Below are positions 23,639-28,178 of a DNA stretch of 28,178 bases, in pieces (the first letter of the stretch is position 1; each line of letters begins with the position of its first letter). Under the pieces are notes generated by a model. That model did not search any database. It was not told the origin of the DNA and saw only the letters and a program-made list of their open reading frames with translations. The translations under genes and the position numbers were made by a program. Source of the DNA: Paracoccaceae bacterium. GTDB taxonomy: Bacteria > Pseudomonadota > Alphaproteobacteria > Rhodobacterales > Rhodobacteraceae. Location of the stretch: positions 1 through 28,178 of the forward strand of contig JAMWZF010000005.1 in NCBI GenBank assembly GCA_024304875.1, given 5' to 3'.

Positions 23639-24036
23639 CCGACATCCTGATACCGGTCGCCCCGGGCGAATTGATCGACAGGCTGACCATCCTGAGGATC
23701 AAGTCGGAGCGGATCACCGACCCGGCCAAGCTCGCCAACGTGCGGCGCGAGATGGCGGCGCTGGCGGAGGTGGCCGATCGCGCCCTGCCGCCCTCTGCGG
23801 ACCTGACCGCGCTCTGGGAAGACCTCTACCGGATCAACTGCGATCTGTGGCAGATCGAGGACGATATCCGCGCGTTCGAGCGCCGGTCCGACTTCGGCGC
23901 CGGCTTCATCGGGCTGGCCCGCGCCGTCTACATCACCAACGATCGACGGGCCGAGGTGAAGAAACGGATCAACCTCGCGCTCGGCTCGGCGCTGGTCGAG
24001 GAAAAGAGCTATGCCGACTACAGGGTGGCCGAGTGA
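23635..24036 (+). CDS. DUF6165-type small protein
   Basis: 133 residues, cytosolic, helical. It opens with ILIPVAPGELIDRLTILRIKSERI, which I recognise as the pattern of the DUF6165 family (a Pro-Gly-Glu turn followed by an amphipathic helix). It continues with LWEDLYRINCDLWQIEDDIRAFE and ends with YITNDRRAEVKKRINLALGS. No catalytic motif is evident and the function is unknown. Family members are commonly encoded next to TPR glycosyltransferase-like genes, as here. The ATG at 23635 overlaps the TPR stop (ATGA) and its own stop overlaps the next gene (GTGA). This coupling implies comparable amounts of the three proteins, possibly a complex. Confidence 0.8.
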   Translation: MTDILIPVAPGELIDRLTILRIKSERITDPAKLANVRREMAALAEVADRALPPSADLTALWEDLYRINCDLWQIEDDIRAFERRSDFGAGFIGLARAVYITNDRRAEVKKRINLALGSALVEEKSYADYRVAE

Positions 24037-24803
24037 CCATCGACGTCTGCATCAAGGCGGCCAAGGCCGAACTGACCGCGGCACAGAGCGATATCCTGGA
24101 TCTTCTCGGCACCGAAAAGAGCCGCAGGCGCGGCCCCCTGGTTCAGAAACTGCACGAGGTGCGGGCCATGCTGTCGCCTGCCTACCGCTACACCTCGCAG
24201 GCCGGCCAGGACCACGTCGTCGACCGTCTCCTGCGCGGCAAGCGCGGCGGAACGTTCCTCGATATCGGCGGCTATGACGGCGTCACCGGGTCCAACACCC
24301 TGTTCCTCGAGGTCTTTCGCGGCTGGACCGGCCTGCTGGTGGAACCCGCACCGCCGCAGCTGACGGCGGCGCGGCAGGTCCGGCGCTGCCCCTGCCTTGG
24401 AGTTGCCGTCGCGCCGACCGGGGGCGAAGCCGAGTTCATCGAGGTGCGCTCCGGCCTGACGCAGATGAGCGGTCTTTCCGCCACCTACGACCCCAGGCTG
24501 CTGGATGCCGTCCGCGCGGATCCCCGCCATGCCGAGGTCGTCCACACGGTGCCGACCCGGACCCTGCCGGATCTTCTGGACGAACTTGGCACCTCCACCC
24601 CGGACCTTCTGTCCCTCGACATCGAAGGTGGAGAGGTCGCGGTGCTCGAGGTCTTCGACTTCGCCGCCTACCGGCCCCGGATCTGGACGATCGAGAACAA
24701 TACAGGCACCGGCACCGTTCCGCGGATCATGCGGGATGCGGGCTACGATCTGATCGAATTCTGCGGACCTGACGAAGTTTATCTAGATCGGTCGGCCGGT
24801 TAA
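24033..24803 (+). CDS. FkbM-family methyltransferase
   Basis: 256 residues. SAM-dependent methyltransferase fold: GGTFLDIGGYDGVTGSNTLF (motif I, about residues 72-91), LLVEPAPPQL (the acidic end of strand 2), then LLSLDIEGGEVAVLEVFDF (the FkbM-specific DIEGxE block) and WTIENNTGTG. FkbM proteins O-methylate sugars or polyketides; beside a glycosyltransferase the likely target is a sugar. The GTG at 24033 overlaps the DUF6165 stop. An N-terminal helical arm of about 50 residues precedes the domain. It is the last gene of the six-gene run. No terminator is evident in the 100 bases after it. Confidence 0.88.
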   Translation: MTIDVCIKAAKAELTAAQSDILDLLGTEKSRRRGPLVQKLHEVRAMLSPAYRYTSQAGQDHVVDRLLRGKRGGTFLDIGGYDGVTGSNTLFLEVFRGWTGLLVEPAPPQLTAARQVRRCPCLGVAVAPTGGEAEFIEVRSGLTQMSGLSATYDPRLLDAVRADPRHAEVVHTVPTRTLPDLLDELGTSTPDLLSLDIEGGEVAVLEVFDFAAYRPRIWTIENNTGTGTVPRIMRDAGYDLIEFCGPDEVYLDRSAG

Positions 24804-24906
24804 CCCTGATATCCCGCCATTGCGGCCTCTCCGACCGAGGTTGGCCACCTTTCCTCCACATTTCCACGGGTATCTGCGGCTTTGCACAGTCATGGGGGCT
24901 TGGGCG

Positions 24907-25017
24907 ATGTCGAACGCGCGACCGATCATCATCAAGAAGATCAAGAAGGGCGGCGTCGACGGTCACCACGGCGGGGCCTGGAAGGTGGCCATGTTTTGGT
25001 CCTTTGACAGAGGGTGA
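24907..25017 (+). pseudogene. motB: motB remnant: first 28 codons only
   Basis: The ATG at 24907 (GGGGGC upstream) begins MSNARPIIIKKIKKGGVDGH and HGGAWKVA, the highly conserved cytoplasmic N-terminus of MotB, the stator subunit. In MotB this is followed at once by YADFVTAMMAFFLLMW, the proton-channel helix. Here homology stops sharply after WKVA at 24990; eight unrelated residues (MFWSFDRG) follow before a TGA at 25015-25017. The channel helix, plug and OmpA-like peptidoglycan-binding domain are absent. This is best read as a deletion or recombination scar at the edge of the flagellar cluster; a complete motB must lie elsewhere if the cell swims. The surrounding gap (24804-25212) holds no intact known gene. 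Confidence 0.75.
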
Positions 25018-25189
25018 CTTTGCACCCGGATTGCAGGTTGAGAGCGACCGTCCCTTCGAGGCGGCCTTGAACGTCATTCTGACTGTTGCGGATGGCCGGA
25101 CCGTTCTGTCCGGCGTTGCGCCATCCGTTGCGGATGCGGGCCGAACCTGCCCCGAAACTCTCAACGAAGTCCTAATTGCCGCGCGCTGA
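25004..25189 (+). pseudogene. Coding-like fragment fused behind the motB remnant
   Basis: A frame with TTG at 25004 reads EGDFAPGLQVESDRPFEAAL, then VILTVADGRTVLSGVAPSVADAGRTCPETL and ends at a stop at 25187-25189. It has strong GC3 bias and an amphipathic protein-like pattern but no ribosome binding site. I do not recognise it. It is probably the C-terminal end of another gene joined to motB by the deletion; it could also be a small gene of its own. Confidence 0.3.
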
Positions 25190-25202
25190 TCACTTTGGTT
25201 TT

Positions 25203-25224
25203 GCCTCAAACCTTAGGCTTTTTT
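25203..25224 (+). terminator. Weak intrinsic terminator (plus strand)
   Basis: GCCT (25203-25206) pairs with AGGC (25215-25218) and is followed immediately by a run of six T (25219-25224). The stem is only 4 bp, so efficiency is doubtful. It overlaps the end of the leftward flgN-like gene and would stop rightward transcription from the ThuA-FkbM operon and the motB remnant. Confidence 0.3.
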
Positions 25225-25554
25225 GCGCAACGTCCCTTTCGACTCCGCCAGTTCGGACTTCTGCCCGCGCCTGTCGTAGGTCGACAGGCCGCTCCCCGCG
25301 CCGATCACCGCCTGAATCCGGGTGCGGGCGGCAGACATGCCGCGGATCGCCGCGTCGAGAAGCGCCTGGTTCCGGGTGACCTGATCGGCCAGCGCTGCCA
25401 GACGCGGGCCGGGAATGTTCGCATCGGGAATCCGCGTCAGCATGTCCGCCTTGCGCGTCGTCAGCGGACCGAGAGCATCGAACCTGCCTGCCAGGATAAG
25501 CGTCCGCTCTTCCCGCAGGATCGTCTCGAGGACAGTCGCGACACGGTCACCCAT
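25213..25554 (-). CDS. FlgN-like flagellar export chaperone
   Basis: 113 residues, almost all helical, as in FlgN-type chaperones for the hook-filament junction proteins FlgK and FlgL. It has LETILREERTLILAGRFDAL at the start, the usual N-terminal helix, then TTRKADMLTRI, LAALADQVTRNQALLDAAIRGM and a basic C-terminal tail (TYDRRGQKSELAES). The ATG at 25554 lies 8 bases inside the end of flgJ. The call rests on helical pattern, size and neighbour (flgJ); sequence identity among FlgN proteins is low, so some doubt remains. Confidence 0.65.
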   Translation of the reverse strand: MGDRVATVLETILREERTLILAGRFDALGPLTTRKADMLTRIPDANIPGPRLAALADQVTRNQALLDAAIRGMSAARTRIQAVIGAGSGLSTYDRRGQKSELAESKGTLRKKA

Positions 25555-25831
25555 CTGTTCTGTCCAGCAGCGACTCGTAGATCGCCTCGGCCAGTCCGAT
25601 GCCGCCCGCACGGGCCATCTCCCTTGCCTGGGCCTCGCGCAGGAAGGAGGCGAACTGCGTTTCGCCCGCGCCGCCGCCGAAGGCCTCGGGCGCCGCGCCA
25701 ACGCCCGCGACGTCCAGCATCTGGGCCAGAAATCCCGCCTCGAGCGCCTGCGTCGCGGCGCGCAGTCGGTCCTCCAGCCTAGACAGCGCGCGGGACGAGG
25801 GGAGGGAAGGGAGCGCGATGGTCGGGTCCAT
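25547..25831 (-). CDS. flgJ: FlgJ rod-binding protein (single domain)
   Basis: 94 residues. The core ALEAGFLAQMLDVAGVG, then GGGAGETQFASFLREAQAREMARAGGIGLAEAIYESLL is the rod-binding domain, with the usual helix-Gly-rich loop-helix pattern. The muramidase domain of enterobacterial FlgJ is absent, as is normal in alphaproteobacteria, where a separate enzyme opens the wall. FlgJ caps the growing rod in the periplasm. I chose the ATG at 25831, which has GGAG six to seven bases upstream; a TTG at 25843 would add four residues. It is divergent from fliK and overlaps the flgN-like gene. Confidence 0.85.
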   Translation of the reverse strand: MDPTIALPSLPSSRALSRLEDRLRAATQALEAGFLAQMLDVAGVGAAPEAFGGGAGETQFASFLREAQAREMARAGGIGLAEAIYESLLDRTDG

Positions 25832-25860
25832 GAGTATCTCCAATTCGAGCGATTTCGGGG

Positions 25861-25900
25861 GATGAGACCCGATCCGAGTAAAGAATCGGTAAGTCTCATC
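25861..25900. promoter_or_regulatory. Inverted repeat in the flgJ-fliK divergent promoter
   Basis: GATGAGAC (25861-25868) is the exact inverse of GTCTCATC (25893-25900), with a second pair CCGAT (25869-25873) and ATCGG (25885-25889) inside. It lies midway in the 109-base gap between two divergent flagellar operons. No T run follows. An operator or a leader structure that controls both sides is the most natural reading; I cannot assign a regulator. Confidence 0.4.
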
Positions 25901-25940
25901 TGCGAAAAACCCGTCGAATCTTTATGCGATCGGAGAACCG

Positions 25941-27437
25941 ATGACCGACTTTCCTCTCCTGCAGGCCGCGCCTCCGTCGGTGGCAAGCGTGAAAGCGGGA
26001 TCGAGTAGTGCCGAAGGTCCCAGAGCCACGGATGGTGCATTCGGGCAGATGGTGGACGAGCCGGTGGTCCGCGGCCATGGCGGCGAGGGGGGGCGGGAGC
26101 GCGCTGCCGCCGGGTCCGGCGAGGATGGGCATGGGCGGTCCGAAAGTGGCGGCCCAAACGACCCGGACGACCAGGCCGACGTCCTTCCGACGGATGGGTT
26201 CGCCGCGATCGAGGCAGCGGCAAAGGGACCGCGCGGGGCGGAGCCGCAGGTCCCGGCCCATTGGGGACCGATCCCCTCCGCCGCCAAAGCCATGCAAGAC
26301 GGTGATCCAGGGGCAGGCGCGTCCTGGAAGCCGCCCTTGCAGCCGCCGGCGAGGATACCGGCCGAAGATCTGAAAGGCGGAGCGGCGTCCGCGATCGACC
26401 GCGAGATGATCGAACCGCACCGTGCGGTGTCGGCTGGCGACAGGCTGGCTGCCGCACCCGTGCCCGCGGGCGAAGAGGGGCACCCGGCGGCACGGCCCCC
26501 GGCCGATCCGAACAGTCCAGCGCGGGGCGAGCGCGTCCCGCAATCGGCCGACTTCCGTAACTCACCGGCCCCGATCCCGGTCTGGCGACAGGAAGCGGCC
26601 ACCGCAGATGTGCAGGATCGTTCGGCGCCGATTGTGCAGCCCTCCTCTCAGCAGGCTGGCCTCTTGCCCCCCGGGGTCGGGGGGTCGCACCGGCAATTCC
26701 CTGCGGCCGGCGCCGCAGTCGCCATGCCTGCGACCGACGCAGGTGGGGAGGGCCGCCGCCGCGACGTTCGGGCCGGGAGCGAAGCCAGAGAGGGATCGAC
26801 GGAGCGGTCTCGGCTTGTCGCCCCGTCCAATCTCCATCCAGTCTCCGGTCCTGCGGTCCCGGGTGGCCCCCCTCCGTCCGCCGGCCAGACGGGCGGACCG
26901 GGGCAGCCCCCCGCATCCTTGGTCGAGATGTCACAACGGGATATCGGACCGGACATGCAAGCTGACGGTATCGTCTCGAATACCGGATCGGCCGTGCAGG
27001 GAGCCGCGACACATGGGCCGTCCTTGGCGGCATCGCCCCACATCGCGCAGCAGGTTGCGCGTCAGATGGCGATGTCCGTGGTGCCGCTCCCCGGTGGCCC
27101 GGTCGAAATCCGGCTCTCGCCGGAAGAGCTGGGACGGGTTCGGCTGACCGTCTCGGTCCAGGACGGCATCATCGCGGTCGCCGTTCTGGCGGACCGGCCC
27201 GAAACGGCCGACTTGCTGCGTCGCAATATCGAGACGCTGGCCCGCGAATTCCGCGATCTGGGCTACGAGCAGAGCAGCTTCAGCTTCCAGGATCGCAAGG
27301 ATCGTCAGGACCCGGCGGGTCGCGGGCAGAGTGGCGGGCCGACCGACACCGGTGTGGCGCCGCCGACAGATACCGCGCGCCCTGCCGCCACGACGCCGCA
27401 TCATCCCGGGTCCACCGGTCTCGACCTCCGACTTTGA
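25941..27437 (+). CDS. fliK: FliK flagellar hook-length control protein
   Basis: 498 residues. FliK measures hook length and switches export specificity. The first 370 residues are low-complexity, rich in Gly, Ala, Pro, Asp and Arg, as expected of the flexible ruler part. The C-terminal Flg_hook domain (about 375-455) is clear: GGPVEIRLSPEELGRVRLTV, then IIAVAVLADRPETADLLRRN and LGYEQSSFSF. A Pro/Thr-rich tail follows. ATG at 25941 has GGAG seven bases upstream and a normal beginning (MTDFPLLQ). It is first in the rightward operon with flgD, 12 bases downstream. Low-complexity composition yields several long shadow frames on both strands. Confidence 0.88.
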   Translation: MTDFPLLQAAPPSVASVKAGSSSAEGPRATDGAFGQMVDEPVVRGHGGEGGRERAAAGSGEDGHGRSESGGPNDPDDQADVLPTDGFAAIEAAAKGPRGAEPQVPAHWGPIPSAAKAMQDGDPGAGASWKPPLQPPARIPAEDLKGGAASAIDREMIEPHRAVSAGDRLAAAPVPAGEEGHPAARPPADPNSPARGERVPQSADFRNSPAPIPVWRQEAATADVQDRSAPIVQPSSQQAGLLPPGVGGSHRQFPAAGAAVAMPATDAGGEGRRRDVRAGSEAREGSTERSRLVAPSNLHPVSGPAVPGGPPPSAGQTGGPGQPPASLVEMSQRDIGPDMQADGIVSNTGSAVQGAATHGPSLAASPHIAQQVARQMAMSVVPLPGGPVEIRLSPEELGRVRLTVSVQDGIIAVAVLADRPETADLLRRNIETLAREFRDLGYEQSSFSFQDRKDRQDPAGRGQSGGPTDTGVAPPTDTARPAATTPHHPGSTGLDLRL

Positions 27438-27449
27438 AAGGGCCGAACG

Positions 27450-28121
27450 ATGGCCGATCCCATCACGTCAGTCAGTGCGCCAGCCGCAGCAGCACCTCAA
27501 AGGCCCGGAAGCGGGACGGCGATCTCGTCGGATTTCGAGACATTTCTTCGGATGCTGACCGCCCAGCTTCAGAACCAGGATCCCCTGAACCCGCTCGACT
27601 CCACCGACTTTGCCGTTCAGCTCGCCACCTTTTCGGGGGTCGAGCAGCAGGTCCTGACCAATGACCTGCTCACCGGTCTGACCGCGCAGCTTGGCGCGAG
27701 CGGTATGGCCGAGATGGCCGGCTGGGTCGGGATGGAGGCGCGGGCGGCAGCGCCCGTTCAGTTCGACGGTGTCACGCCGGTCACCTTCGCCTCCAGCCCG
27801 CTCGCAGGGGCCGACCGCGCCGAACTGGTCGTGCGCACAGCGCAGGGCATCGAGATGCAGCGCTTCGACATCCCCCTCGACGTCGATACGCTCGACTGGA
27901 CGGGCATCGGACTGGGCGGTGCCCCCTTGGCGCCCGGCGAATACACTCTCGAGATGACGAGCTATTCCGGCGAGGACCCGATCCGGACCGAGCCCGTCGA
28001 GGTCTACCAGGCGGTCCGCGAAATCCGCCAGGGGCCGTCGGGGATCGTGGTGGTGCTGAACAGCGGCGCCGAGGTGGCCGCCGGCGAGGTCACTGCCCTC
28101 CGCGATCCCCTGCATTTCTAG
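27450..28121 (+). CDS. flgD: FlgD flagellar hook scaffold protein
   Basis: 223 residues. The N-terminal FlgD signature is present: FETFLRMLTAQLQNQDPLNP and LDSTDFAVQLATFSGVEQQ. This region drives export and hook-cap assembly. A Tudor/FnIII-like C-terminal part (about 80-223) with PLAPGEYTLEMTSYSGED follows. FlgD forms the cap on which FlgE hook subunits polymerise and is under the control of the FliK switch, which fits the fliK-flgD pair. AAAGGG lies 10 bases before the ATG. The following gene is on the opposite strand, 9 bases from this stop. Confidence 0.93.
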   Translation: MADPITSVSAPAAAAPQRPGSGTAISSDFETFLRMLTAQLQNQDPLNPLDSTDFAVQLATFSGVEQQVLTNDLLTGLTAQLGASGMAEMAGWVGMEARAAAPVQFDGVTPVTFASSPLAGADRAELVVRTAQGIEMQRFDIPLDVDTLDWTGIGLGGAPLAPGEYTLEMTSYSGEDPIRTEPVEVYQAVREIRQGPSGIVVVLNSGAEVAAGEVTALRDPLHF

Positions 28122-28130
28122 GGGGCGCCG

Positions 28131-28178
28131 TCACAGGGCGAGGACGAGCAGGACCAATCCGCCTCCGATGATCCCGCC
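28131..28178 (-). CDS. C-terminal end of a membrane protein gene (continues beyond window)
   Basis: Read leftward from the window edge, 15 codons (GGIIGGGLVLLVLAL) end in a TGA at 28131-28133, 9 bases after flgD in tail-to-tail arrangement. The residues form part of a Gly-rich hydrophobic helix. Too little is present to name the protein. Confidence 0.45.
   Translation of the reverse strand, partial: GGIIGGGLVLLVLAL

Overview
The window looks like chromosomal DNA of a GC-rich, motile alphaproteobacterium, most likely of the Rhodobacteraceae/roseobacter group. I base this on the hemD / Mic60-like / hemY gene order, the form of the chemotaxis operon, the short FlgJ without a hydrolase domain, and the strong GC3 bias. 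The assignment is inference from gene content; no database was searched.

Layout. (1) 1-3449: end of hemD, an alphaproteobacterial Mic60/mitofilin-like membrane protein, and hemY, closed by an intrinsic terminator. (2) 3450-10119: an accessory stretch with visibly lower GC and looser codon use. It holds an OafA-type acyltransferase with an SGNH domain and a very large secreted protein with seven HYR repeats and a C-terminal barrel-like domain. It ends at a tRNA-Thr(CGU) gene. A 15-bp copy of the tRNA 3' end lies at 5634-5648 in the same orientation as the tRNA copy at 10045-10059, so the HYR gene sits on what looks like a tRNA-targeted islet without an integrase. (3) 10407-19397: a chemotaxis locus made of two divergent arms. 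Leftward: STAS protein, cheY, cheA, cheW, cheR, second cheY, small helical protein. Rightward: cheB, cheD, mcp. The STAS gene has no usable start codon in frame, and the CheB receiver domain lacks its phospho-acceptor Asp. (4) 19528-24803: six rightward genes, mostly overlapping or closely spaced: ThuA-like, Gfo/Idh/MocA oxidoreductase, an unrecognised protein, a TPR protein with a GT9-like domain, a DUF6165-type protein and an FkbM methyltransferase. (5) 24804-28178: flagellar genes. There is a motB remnant that keeps only the first 28 codons, then flgN-like and flgJ (leftward), diverging from fliK and flgD (rightward), and the last 15 codons of a leftward membrane-protein gene.

How it works together. 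Regions 3 and 5 are parts of one motility programme: the MCP signals through CheW/CheA to two CheY proteins, with CheR/CheB/CheD adaptation, while FliK, FlgD, FlgJ and FlgN serve rod and hook assembly. Region 4 may be a glycan- or surface-modification cassette next to the flagellar genes. Regions 2 and 4 are where undescribed biology is most likely.
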